A DNA stretch of 37,189 nucleotides from Microcaldota archaeon (lineage in GTDB: Archaea; Micrarchaeota; Micrarchaeia; Anstonellales; J096), in contig JAUQPY010000005.1 of the NCBI GenBank assembly GCA_030550115.1, forward strand, positions 1-37,189. Direction: 5' to 3'. The notes under the pieces were generated by a model, which was not told where the DNA came from, ran no database searches, and saw nothing but the letters and a program-made list of their open reading frames with translations. The first letter of the stretch is position 1, and each line of letters opens with the position of its first letter. Made by a program: the position numbers and the translations under genes. Below, one piece after another: positions 1-8,699 of this stretch.

Positions 1-276
1 CTGCTATTTCCCCTACTACGAACTTCACATTCCTCTAGGTAGCTTACAGACCCGTGGGGTTTTTACGAATTAAAAATTAATTCAAACCACCCCCCATTTT
101 TTGTCAAACTGGCGATCATGCAAAATTTTTGGGGGTTTTAGAGAGAAAAGTACTAAAAATTCGCGAAAAGTGAAATCAAACTTCACAAATATGATAACTT
201 TTTCCCCTATCTCACTCCAACAGGAGTGATCACATATTTATAATATAATTACAGTAGAAATCTTTAAAAAGATTAA

Positions 277-349
277 TGGGCCCGCCAGGATTCGAACCTG
301 GGATCTCCGCTGTGTAAGAGCGGCGTCTTAACCCCTCGACTACGGGCCC
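277..349 (-). tRNA. tRNA-Val (anticodon UAC)
   Basis: Reverse complement gggcccgtagtcgag...ccgctcttacacagcgg...ggttcgaatcc...cgggccca: 7-bp acceptor, anticodon stem CCGCT/AGCGG with loop ctTACac, TTCGAATC T-loop, no encoded CCA. Confidence 0.95.
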
Positions 350-378
350 ATGTTATTTTAATTTCCAACAAAATATTT

Positions 379-1833
379 TTATATGAAATGGATCCAATAG
401 AATCGATTCTGTTTAGGGTTAAACAGACAACCATATCCAATATCTGGATTTAATCCTACTTTTTCCTGAAATGGGGTTTGATTCTGAAATGTTCCTGGAT
501 TAACTATATATGAAGGCTTAAAATGAGTTACAAATTTTTTGTGAACGTGACCCATATTAAATACATGTGGCATTTTCCTAATCACAAGAAAATCTTCTCT
601 AAGTGGTGCTACAGGATTACCCTCTATAATAGAAGACATATGCCTTCTACGTACCATCTCTATAGCTGCCTGTTCTGGTCGAGAGTAGCTCATTCCAGGT
701 AGAGTATTTATGTATGAATCTAATGAAGTACCATGATATATGAGATGTTCGATTCCATGAATTTTAACATAAACTGGATTTGGTAGTGAATAACTATCTA
801 CCCATATCAGATCTTTAAGAATTATTTCTGTGGGTTCATTTCGTCTAGTAGCATCATGATTACCTGGAATAAAGATTACTTCTATATGTTCAGGAATCTG
901 TTCTATAAATTTATTGAATTCAATATACTGTTTTTCTATATCAAGTATATCCAATTCCTTTTCCTGTCCTGGGTATATACCTACGCCCTCTACATTATCA
1001 CCAGCAATAACAATATATTTAATCTTACTAGCAATCCTATTCATGGGATCATTAATATATTTTAGAAAATTATTAATGGCCTTCATGTTGACATGTTTAC
1101 TCCCAAAATGTAGATCAGATATGTAAAGAATATAAAAATCATCCTCTATATTAGGCATCGGATTATTGCTGTTCAGATCTGGATAGGAAATTTCTCTGAT
1201 TATTCCAAAGTTTCCGTTCCATTTTGCATATACTTTTATAATATCATCTTCAAGTATTGTATTTTTATAATTCAAATATTCGGGATGATCTTTTGGTACG
1301 ATAAACTTCCTCATCCCAAATCTTTCCAGATCTTCAGATCCTATCTCTAAATCAAGAACTAAGTTGCCATTTTTTGAAACTCCTTTACGAAAAACAACCC
1401 CTATAACCATTATATCTCTATTCAAATTCTTATTATCAGTTAACTCCATAAAATCTAGTATATCAATTATTCTATCATCATGATTTCTGTTGAACAGTTT
1501 GGATATGGCTCTGAATCTAGATCTGTACAATTCTATAAAATCGTCGACCGTTGATCTGGTGTTATGTATATTTGGATCGTAAGTTATGTCTCTATCTACC
1601 TCTATTCGAGATTCAATATCTTTGGCATCAGGTCGAATCTCTTGTTTAATCACAACTCTAGTTGATAGTATTTCTACTACTGTATTCTTATCAATTAGCT
1701 TCACATCCCTGCGTCGAATCTCGTTTAATATATAATCTAGCTCATCCTGACTACACTTTTCTAAAAACTCTTTTGCCTCTCTCGATATTCTAAGATCTAC
1801 ATTTCTACGTTTAATCTCTTCAAATAGGTTCAT
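379..1833 (-). CDS. polB: DNA polymerase D small (exonuclease) subunit DP1
   Basis: Calcineurin-like motifs ISDLHFGS, AGDNVEGVGIYPGQ, GNHDATRR, GHVH in archaeal DP1 context. Confidence 0.93.
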   Translation of the reverse strand: MNLFEEIKRRNVDLRISREAKEFLEKCSQDELDYILNEIRRRDVKLIDKNTVVEILSTRVVIKQEIRPDAKDIESRIEVDRDITYDPNIHNTRSTVDDFIELYRSRFRAISKLFNRNHDDRIIDILDFMELTDNKNLNRDIMVIGVVFRKGVSKNGNLVLDLEIGSEDLERFGMRKFIVPKDHPEYLNYKNTILEDDIIKVYAKWNGNFGIIREISYPDLNSNNPMPNIEDDFYILYISDLHFGSKHVNMKAINNFLKYINDPMNRIASKIKYIVIAGDNVEGVGIYPGQEKELDILDIEKQYIEFNKFIEQIPEHIEVIFIPGNHDATRRNEPTEIILKDLIWVDSYSLPNPVYVKIHGIEHLIYHGTSLDSYINTLPGMSYSRPEQAAIEMVRRRHMSSIIEGNPVAPLREDFLVIRKMPHVFNMGHVHKKFVTHFKPSYIVNPGTFQNQTPFQEKVGLNPDIGYGCLFNPKQNRFYWIHFI

Positions 1834-2078
1834 TTGGTCTTTGCTTCCAACTTTGCAATAACATTCATCAATCTCAATCTGAAATGTTGGGATATGTTAA
1901 TATCATTAACCACTTTATCCAATTCATATATGGCCAGACTCGCTCTAATATTCTCAGCTTTAGATCTGTCTTCTAGTATTGCCTTAGCAGTGGTGATACC
2001 AGATTTAACATTTCTGGGTAAATTTTTCTCCTCTAACAGCATATCCAAAGACTTGACTATTTCTTGCAAAGATTCCAT
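1830..2078 (-). CDS. UPF0147 family protein
   Basis: MESLQEIVKSLDMLLEEKNLPRNVKSGITTAKAILED... resembles UPF0147; start moved to internal ATG (ORF track start 2147). Confidence 0.8.
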   Translation of the reverse strand: MESLQEIVKSLDMLLEEKNLPRNVKSGITTAKAILEDRSKAENIRASLAIYELDKVVNDINISQHFRLRLMNVIAKLEAKTK

Positions 2079-2141
2079 AAAATCACCGATGTTTAACTTA
2101 TCACTTGTTTTTAAAAAACTTAACATGATTAAAGAACAAAT

Positions 2142-2771
2142 ATGCAAGATGATCTGATGATATTCGAAGAATTCAGAGATGCTCTATTCAGATCGTTTTA
2201 CGATGATAATATAAAAATATCAAACATACCTCTATTTATTGTATGGGTTAAAAAAGAATTGAATAGGAATGCTTATAATCTAGGGATATCCTCTGAAGAT
2301 TTTTTAGAAGCTGTTATAAAAATACTTAGCTGGAATAATTATAATATAGAGCAATTCTATGAAGAACTCGATAATAGAAAGTGGAAAAGGATTGTTTTTA
2401 TGAAATTAGATCCCACAAATCAAATGAATATACTAAACAGAGATCCAGAGGCAATAGATTTTTTGAAAGATGCGACCCCACAGGTAATTACTAGATTCAA
2501 GGAGATACTGATTGATATTGCTAAAAATCCCAAGCATCCTAATCAATACACTTCCATATTTGTGCTATCAAAGATAATCTCTGATCCTGATGTTAAGAAT
2601 CTATATAAAGAATTGCTCTACGATTGGGATGAAAATTTGAGGAGATCAATACTATTAGTAATAAAAGAGACAAGAGATCCAGAATTGATAGAATATATAA
2701 AAATCCTAAAATCAGAAGAGAATGATGATACTAATTTAAAAATAATCCAAGATATTTTAAACAATGGATGA
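2142..2771 (+). CDS. Hypothetical alpha-helical protein, possibly HEAT-like
   Basis: Long ORF with TATA-like box upstream; overlaps the next ORF start; C-terminal repeat-like helices. Confidence 0.75.
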   Translation: MQDDLMIFEEFRDALFRSFYDDNIKISNIPLFIVWVKKELNRNAYNLGISSEDFLEAVIKILSWNNYNIEQFYEELDNRKWKRIVFMKLDPTNQMNILNRDPEAIDFLKDATPQVITRFKEILIDIAKNPKHPNQYTSIFVLSKIISDPDVKNLYKELLYDWDENLRRSILLVIKETRDPELIEYIKILKSEENDDTNLKIIQDILNNG

Positions 2772-3264
2772 TTCTATCTTAGTACCTAGATCTAGAGTTC
2801 CATACTTCTTAAAGATAAAAGATCTATTGAAACATAGGGCTGAAATAGATGTTGAGATTAGAGATAATGTTGTTAAATATAGATCTAATAACATGTACGT
2901 AGCAAGACTGATACTCATTGCTATAGCAAGAGGGTTTGATATAGATCGGGCTATGATACTAAAAAATGATGATTATTCATTATATATATTAGATTTGAAA
3001 GATTACTTTAATACCGAGAATAAAATTAGAGTTATGAAGGGTAGGTTGATAGGTAGGAAAGGTAGCATAAGAGAAACAATAGAATCTATTACCGAGAGCT
3101 ACATAAGTATATTCAATAATACTGTTGCCGTGATTGCTCCTTCTTATAGCTATGATTATGTGTTAAAAGCTATTAACATGATATTAGCAGGTAGTAAACA
3201 CTCTAGTGTTCTGAATTTTCTATCCCGAGCTAAAGAGATGATACGGTTGAGCAAATTAAGATGA
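2764..3264 (+). CDS. KH-domain RNA-binding protein, Pno1/Dim2-like
   Basis: GRLIGRKGSIRETIESIT KH GxxG motif followed by ...KAINMILAGSKHSSVLNFL, typical of archaeal Dim2/Pno1 homologues. Confidence 0.8.
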   Translation: MDDSILVPRSRVPYFLKIKDLLKHRAEIDVEIRDNVVKYRSNNMYVARLILIAIARGFDIDRAMILKNDDYSLYILDLKDYFNTENKIRVMKGRLIGRKGSIRETIESITESYISIFNNTVAVIAPSYSYDYVLKAINMILAGSKHSSVLNFLSRAKEMIRLSKLR

Positions 3265-3827
3265 CAATAGAGCAGCTCAAGAAGCCTAGTAAGGAAATAA
3301 AAATAGAGAAGAAAGAGATTAACAGAGGGTTTAATATAGATTCAAAATCCAAGCAGAAAATGGAAGAGCTAATGTCAGAATTAGCTAAGAGACAGAGTTT
3401 TGATAAGGAAGTAATGGATAGGTATATAAATTCCAAACGTGAGATTGATGCAGAAATAGTAGAACGTATGGGATTCAAAGATTTTGAAGAATTCAGATAT
3501 GAAATGAATTCTATTTTCAAAGATTCTAAATACAAGGATCTGATGAAGAAAATTGGGGAGAAATTTCCTGAATTAGCTCTATTGCTGAATAGGAAAGGGA
3601 ATATCCTACTGAATTACTATATAATAAAATATGTATTACCATATCTATTTGCAGGGGGGATGAGTAAAAAGAAGATCCTTGAGATTGTGGAAATGCTGCT
3701 AGATAGAATGGTAATATATCCAAATTTTAAGAATTTCTTCAAGAAATTGGAAGAGTTTTTGAAAAAATATGCTACTCCTGATGGGGAGGCCGTGAAGATA
3801 TTTATAAGTTCGGAGAGCTGGAGGTGA
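3261..3827 (+). CDS. Hypothetical helical protein
   Basis: ORF overlapping upstream stop; charged helical sequence; operonic. Confidence 0.7.
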   Translation: MTIEQLKKPSKEIKIEKKEINRGFNIDSKSKQKMEELMSELAKRQSFDKEVMDRYINSKREIDAEIVERMGFKDFEEFRYEMNSIFKDSKYKDLMKKIGEKFPELALLLNRKGNILLNYYIIKYVLPYLFAGGMSKKKILEIVEMLLDRMVIYPNFKNFFKKLEEFLKKYATPDGEAVKIFISSESWR

Positions 3828-3838
3828 CTCCTGTGGAA

Positions 3839-4882
3839 ATGTATGAATTATTGGAAGAAGTACTCGATGAGAACTTTCACACAGATTATACTTTGGCAAA
3901 GAATATTATTAGAAATGCATATTCGGGAAGTTTCAGAGATATTTTTTTCCTTTCAATGCTTATTGATGAATTGAAAGAGGTTGAATACAAGGGTGAAAGA
4001 GTTGAAACATACGTTCTAAAATGGGAAAATATTCCAAAGAGCTTTGGGGTTACTCCTTACGGTAGATTTTCGGATCCAGAATTCAAATTATCCGTATCAA
4101 ACGGGATAGTGGCCCTAAATGATAGCCCTTCATCGATAAAATTAGATGTGAATAATGTAACTATCTATGGGATATGGGATAGATTGGAGAAATCCATATT
4201 CATGAGTGATACTAATTCTATAAATTTGAGTAGAGCTAATATAATATATATGGTATTTCAGAATGGGAGAATAGAGGGGTGGTCTATTAGAAAAGATTAC
4301 TTGCCGGTAGATACTATTTGGGCACTGGTTGAGGCTGAGCAGAAAGGGTATGGGGGGATTATAAAGAATAATATATTCTACCCTTGTAAAAACTACATGT
4401 TTGAGGAAGAGATTTACAGGAAAAATATATACACTCCAAACCAGCAGGAGAAGTATAATATATTTCTAAGGGCAAGATCTTTCTATAAATTAGCTGGAAA
4501 TTTTATGGGAAATGTTATGAAATATTTAGAGGAGGATAATAGAATGTATGACCCTAGAGAGACTAAGGTTGTAGTGCCAAGGCACCTACTTCTTGATGTT
4601 AAGGAAACAGTATCACTAACCCTCTTAGAGACTGTTATAGCTTTTATAAATAGGAGGAATACTGGTGGATTTGTGGTTTTCCCTATCGGTAATGGTGTAT
4701 GGAAGATTAGAGAGAGTAAGTATTATCAGCCAGGAGATAGGATAATAAGCTATTCATTGTTAGATAATAATAGACTTAAAATAGATGTGAATCTGGGAAA
4801 CGTGTTCTTTGATTATTTTCTGTCTAAGACTTATTTATATTATATATCAAGGAGAGAGGATGGTAGGATAGTTGTGATTTAA
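3839..4882 (+). CDS. Hypothetical protein
   Basis: Long ORF; SD-like GGAGGTGA at 3820-3827 favours ATG 3839 over the GTG at 3824. Confidence 0.75.
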   Translation: MYELLEEVLDENFHTDYTLAKNIIRNAYSGSFRDIFFLSMLIDELKEVEYKGERVETYVLKWENIPKSFGVTPYGRFSDPEFKLSVSNGIVALNDSPSSIKLDVNNVTIYGIWDRLEKSIFMSDTNSINLSRANIIYMVFQNGRIEGWSIRKDYLPVDTIWALVEAEQKGYGGIIKNNIFYPCKNYMFEEEIYRKNIYTPNQQEKYNIFLRARSFYKLAGNFMGNVMKYLEEDNRMYDPRETKVVVPRHLLLDVKETVSLTLLETVIAFINRRNTGGFVVFPIGNGVWKIRESKYYQPGDRIISYSLLDNNRLKIDVNLGNVFFDYFLSKTYLYYISRREDGRIVVI

Positions 4883-4906
4883 AAACTTCACTAATATAAT
4901 AAAAAT

Positions 4907-5587
4907 ATGAACTTGGAAGATGTGAAAAATGTAATAGTTGGGGATATTGTGTTCAGTTCAAATGTAGGGGAGACTCTGAAGAAATGGAGGATAATTTTTG
5001 GAATCAAACAGAAAGAATTAGCAGAAGCTATGGATATGAATCAATCTATGCTCAGTGATTATGAGAATGGGAGAAGGAAAAATCCTAATATAAATTTTAT
5101 AAAGAATTTTGTCGAAGCTCTTATAAATATAGATCATAAGAAAGGAGGGGAGATTCTTAAGAAGATCATAAACGTTAGCAGTTCAGATTATTTTGAGCGA
5201 AAGAATTTTTCAAAAGGGATACCTATTAGAGAGTTTATTAGGGCTATAGATGGTAAGGTTATAGTTGATACGGGGAATATGAATGAAATGGTTTATGGAT
5301 ATACTATTGTGGATAGTATTAGAGTGATTCTAGAGATGCCTTTAGATGATTTTCCATTGCTCTATGGAGGCATTGCAGATAGAGCTATGATATTCTTAGG
5401 GGTTAGCACAGGTAGGAGTCCTATGGTAGTGATTAGAGTAGCACCAATCAAACCAAAAATAGTGGTGTTTTTAAATCTTGATAATATTGATGAGTTGGCC
5501 AAAGAGATTGCTAAGAGAGAAAAAATACCTATAGTCTCTACAACTCTCTCGGTTGATCAGCTGAAAGAAGTTTTAGCAAAGATTTAA
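4907..5587 (+). CDS. XRE-type HTH transcriptional regulator with archaeal C-terminal domain
   Basis: HTH: LKKWRIIFGIKQKELAEAMDMNQSMLSDYENGRRKNP. Confidence 0.88.
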   Translation: MNLEDVKNVIVGDIVFSSNVGETLKKWRIIFGIKQKELAEAMDMNQSMLSDYENGRRKNPNINFIKNFVEALINIDHKKGGEILKKIINVSSSDYFERKNFSKGIPIREFIRAIDGKVIVDTGNMNEMVYGYTIVDSIRVILEMPLDDFPLLYGGIADRAMIFLGVSTGRSPMVVIRVAPIKPKIVVFLNLDNIDELAKEIAKREKIPIVSTTLSVDQLKEVLAKI

Positions 5588-5623
5588 AATATTTTATTAA
5601 CAATACAAATTAAGTGATCTTAG

Positions 5624-5842
5624 ATGAATGGGTCAGAAAGGGCTAAGCCATATGATCATCTGAACTCTTGGTTAGATAAAATTGTAAGAGTAAAATTGAG
5701 AGATGGAAGCGTTGTAGAGGGAATCTTTCAATCATATGATGTACATATGAATGTAGTTGTGAAGGTTCAGAAAGAGTTGAATATAAGCTATCTATTCATA
5801 CGAGGGGATAGCTTACTATTTATCGAAAAGGCAGAGAAGTGA
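5624..5842 (+). CDS. Sm-like (LSm) archaeal protein
   Basis: Sm1/Sm2 motifs: VRVKLRDGSVVEGIFQSYDVHMNVVV ... LFIRGDSLLFI. Confidence 0.92.
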   Translation: MNGSERAKPYDHLNSWLDKIVRVKLRDGSVVEGIFQSYDVHMNVVVKVQKELNISYLFIRGDSLLFIEKAEK

Positions 5843-6447
5843 ATATAGAAACACTTCTCAAAAAGATCATAGAGGCTAACTTAGATTCACCAGTATATAG
5901 AGTTAAAAGATTTTTAGATACGAAGGAGAAAAAATTTTTATATGTTTTTCTCTCTACAAGAACCCGAGATGAGATTACTCTAGAAGCAACTCAGAGATTC
6001 TATAGTGTGTACAGATCTATTTGGGAAATAGATGATGTGGATCGTGTAGCAAGATTAATTCAACCTGTGGCTTTCTATAGAGTTAAGGCTAAAAATCTAT
6101 ACCAAATCTCTAGAGAGTATGATCATATTCCAGAATCATTAGAAGAACTCTTAGAGATGCCTGGGGTAGGGATCAAAATTGCTAAGGTATTTCTTGCAGA
6201 GATCGGTAGAGAATATATAGGTGTGGATACTCATGTACATAGGATTAGTAATAGATTAGGTTTGGTGAACACTAAAACACCAGAACAGACTGATAGAGAG
6301 TTGGAAAGAATAGTACCAGATAATCTAAAACCTGAGTTTAACAAACATCTAGTTGCATTAGGTCAGAGTATATGTAAGGCTAGATCTCCAAAATGCAAAA
6401 TTTGCCCTGTAAATAGCATGTGTAAGTATTTTTTAAAAACATCATGA
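5839..6447 (+). CDS. nth: Endonuclease III (DNA glycosylase/AP lyase)
   Basis: HhH-GPD LLEMPGVGIKIAKVFLAEIGREYIGVDTHVHRI and Cx6Cx2Cx5C cluster CKARSPKCKICPVNSMC; GTG start. Confidence 0.93.
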   Translation: MNIETLLKKIIEANLDSPVYRVKRFLDTKEKKFLYVFLSTRTRDEITLEATQRFYSVYRSIWEIDDVDRVARLIQPVAFYRVKAKNLYQISREYDHIPESLEELLEMPGVGIKIAKVFLAEIGREYIGVDTHVHRISNRLGLVNTKTPEQTDRELERIVPDNLKPEFNKHLVALGQSICKARSPKCKICPVNSMCKYFLKTS

Positions 6448-6457
6448 TTATATAATT

Positions 6458-6715
6458 GGTTGGGTAGGCGGGGGCTAGGGGTCCCCTATCCGCAAATATC
6501 CCCTTAGCGGGCCACATGGGGAGGTGTGATAGAGCCCTCATGATAGTTGCTGTAGGGCAGATGAGTCGGCACCTCCACAATAACCATCTACACTGAAACG
6601 GGTCAGGCCGAAAGGAGCATCCCTAAGGTGTAGGTGGTTGTTTGTGGAGATTGCTAAGATGATGTCTAAGGTAACAATTCATGAGCAAGCTTTATCGCTC
6701 CCTCCCCTCCCAACC
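6458..6715 (+). ncRNA. Archaeal signal recognition particle (7S) RNA
   Basis: Helix-8 signature gggtcaggccGAAAggagcatccc; closing 5' ggttggg / 3' cccaacc; archaeal Alu-like 5' region; TATA-like ttttttaaaaac about 24 nt upstream. Confidence 0.92.
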
Positions 6716-6731
6716 ATACCAGGTGATAAAT

Positions 6732-7145
6732 ATGATAATATCCGCCGGAATAATCCTAATCAAAGATGGGTCGATACTTTTACTTAGAAACAGAAAAGGG
6801 CATATAGACTTTCCAAAGGGTCATGTTGAGGAGGGAGAATCTATTCTAGAGGCTGCTATTCGAGAGTTTAAAGAGGAAACAGGTCTTAGTGATAAAGATA
6901 TCTACATCATTCCAGGAAAAGAATATGTTATGGAATACCCTGTATTAGAAAAGGGGGAGATTCAGAATAAGAGAGTGATATTATTTTTAGCTAAATATGT
7001 GGGAAAAGATGAAGTAAAGATTTCAAAAGAACATTCAGAGTATAAATGGGCTCCATTGGATGAAAAACTAGAGAAGGATCTGAAATACCGAGAACAGAAG
7101 AATATAATAAAACAGCTTTTAAAAGACATTCAGGAAATAAAGTAA
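6732..7145 (+). CDS. NUDIX hydrolase (Ap4A hydrolase-like)
   Basis: Nudix box GHVEEGESILEAAIREFKEETGL; ORF-track start 6681 lies inside the SRP RNA, so ATG 6732 is preferred. Confidence 0.9.
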   Translation: MIISAGIILIKDGSILLLRNRKGHIDFPKGHVEEGESILEAAIREFKEETGLSDKDIYIIPGKEYVMEYPVLEKGEIQNKRVILFLAKYVGKDEVKISKEHSEYKWAPLDEKLEKDLKYREQKNIIKQLLKDIQEIK

Positions 7146-7147
7146 AT

Positions 7148-7942
7148 ATGGTAAGTTCTGAGTTAGAGCCATTAGTTAAAATGGCATATGATAGCAATCC
7201 AGCAATCAGAAAATACGCTGCTGAAAGATTGGTGGAGTTCGCAGATGAATTGGCATATCAGATATTATTAGAACTAGCTAATGACAAAGATGAATCTGTG
7301 AAAGAGGCCGCAAAGAGATCAATAGAGATCTTCAAGGAGAAGCATGCGGATAAGATGCAAAAACCACTATCTGATAAATTACCAGCTATAATATACGGCA
7401 ATCAGCAGCAGGAAACTACTGAGCCAAGGACACCAATATACTTTGAAACTGTAGATACTCGTGAATCTCATCAGAAAGAGGAGAGAAGAGAGTTTAATCT
7501 ATTCGAATACGTTTATTCATCGCTAGATAAATATAGGGAGAGACCTGAAGTGATGAAAAAGCATTTTGAGAATTTACGAGATTATATTACTAAAGAGATG
7601 AACTTAATATATGAATTAATACAGAGTGAAGATTCTTTTGATATAACAAAGATAAAGAATAAGATGAAGATCATAAATACAGGTGAGTTGAAAGTCAAGG
7701 ATAAGGTTCTTAAGGAGTTTGTAGAGAAGAAAAATAGGAGAAAAATAAAAATGTACAGATTATTAGTAGAGGATAGGTATGGTAGAGAGGGGATTGTATA
7801 TGTGTATGAATCTGCAGCAAAAGAGATTAATCAAGGCGATGTGATAAAAATCATTAATTGTGAAGCTAGATCCATAGTTGGAACTGATGAGACTGCTATA
7901 TGGGTATGGAAAGAGGAATCTGAAATATGGAAGAGGATCTAA
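7148..7942 (+). CDS. HEAT-repeat protein with unknown C-terminal beta-rich domain
   Basis: N-terminal HEAT pattern (NPAIRKYAAERLVEFADELAYQILLELANDKDESVKEAAKRSIEIF); C-terminal OB-like strand pattern. Confidence 0.75.
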   Translation: MVSSELEPLVKMAYDSNPAIRKYAAERLVEFADELAYQILLELANDKDESVKEAAKRSIEIFKEKHADKMQKPLSDKLPAIIYGNQQQETTEPRTPIYFETVDTRESHQKEERREFNLFEYVYSSLDKYRERPEVMKKHFENLRDYITKEMNLIYELIQSEDSFDITKIKNKMKIINTGELKVKDKVLKEFVEKKNRRKIKMYRLLVEDRYGREGIVYVYESAAKEINQGDVIKIINCEARSIVGTDETAIWVWKEESEIWKRI

Positions 7943-8319
7943 ACCTATATGACAAATCAAATAGTATTCTAGTAGTGGGTGTTTCTAGGGATAATAATAA
8001 ATACGGCAGTAAAATATTCCAGACCCTACTACTAGAAGGGTATAATGTTTATGGATTTGGAAGAGAAAAAGTGCATGAAAGAGTCTATACTTCTCTACAA
8101 GAGTTACCAGATCATTACGATCTTGTTATTATTGTAATCCCACCTTCAACTCAGAAGGATATAATAGAATGGATAACTAAGAGCAAAGTAAAAACCGTGT
8201 GGTTTCAACCTGGAAGTGAATCACCAGAATATATAGGATATTTAGAACAGCATGGGAAGAGAGTTATCAGAAATATGTGTTACATAAAAGATGGATTGAA
8301 GATCTCCTTTAGACTCTAA
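7927..8319 (+). CDS. CoA-binding (Rossmann) protein
   Basis: ILVVGVSRDNNKYGSKIFQTLLLEGYNVYGFGRE ... VIIVIPPSTQKDIIEWI ... VWFQPGSES. Confidence 0.85.
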   Translation: MEEDLNLYDKSNSILVVGVSRDNNKYGSKIFQTLLLEGYNVYGFGREKVHERVYTSLQELPDHYDLVIIVIPPSTQKDIIEWITKSKVKTVWFQPGSESPEYIGYLEQHGKRVIRNMCYIKDGLKISFRL

Positions 8320-8330
8320 ACTATTAAATC

Positions 8331-8666
8331 TTAATTAGAAAGAGTCTTTATCAGTTCTAATAACTCCTCATCGTAGTGGACATTTGTCAATATTCTGATT
8401 ACATTATCACGATCCAATCCCTCTGGCCATTTATTGTTTTTAAAAATGTAATCTTTCAATCTCTTCATAGCCCCCTCTACAGCTTCTCTTGTTTGCTGAT
8501 CTTTGTATCTTATATCTTTGAAATTGTTGAGAATATTTATATCCTTTTCATCGAGATTGTATGGTCGAGATGATCTGTGAGCATTATTATCATATACTCT
8601 AGAATTTATTATAGGTTTTTCAACAATAATATCTGGATTAGTTCTTCTTAGAATCTTCTCTGCCAT
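8331..8666 (-). CDS. Hypothetical protein
   Basis: 111-aa ORF, TATA-like tttttaaatt about 29 nt upstream of start. Confidence 0.6.
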   Translation of the reverse strand: MAEKILRRTNPDIIVEKPIINSRVYDNNAHRSSRPYNLDEKDINILNNFKDIRYKDQQTREAVEGAMKRLKDYIFKNNKWPEGLDRDNVIRILTNVHYDEELLELIKTLSN

Positions 8667-8699
8667 TGTTATATTATATATGCAAAACTCTTTTTAAAT

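Noticed and set aside
1-36. Possible last CRISPR repeat (minus: gaatgtgaagttcgtagtaggggaaatagcag)
   Set aside because: Only one partial copy at the edge, with no second repeat or cas gene in the window; cannot be supported without upstream sequence.
856-1126. Plus-strand ORFs 856-1065 and 914-1126 antisense to polB
   Set aside because: Low-complexity translations lying opposite conserved DP1 motifs; no promoter; typical AT-rich antisense ORFs. The same reasoning applies to the other short antisense ORFs in the track.
6380-6580. Minus-strand ORF over the SRP RNA 5' region
   Set aside because: Covers the end of nth and the structured SRP RNA; no protein family similarity.
6681-6731. N-terminal extension of the NUDIX ORF (MSKLYRSLPSQPYQVIN)
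   Set aside because: Lies in the SRP RNA 3' strand; Nudix proteins normally begin near MIISAGIILI, so ATG 6732 is used.
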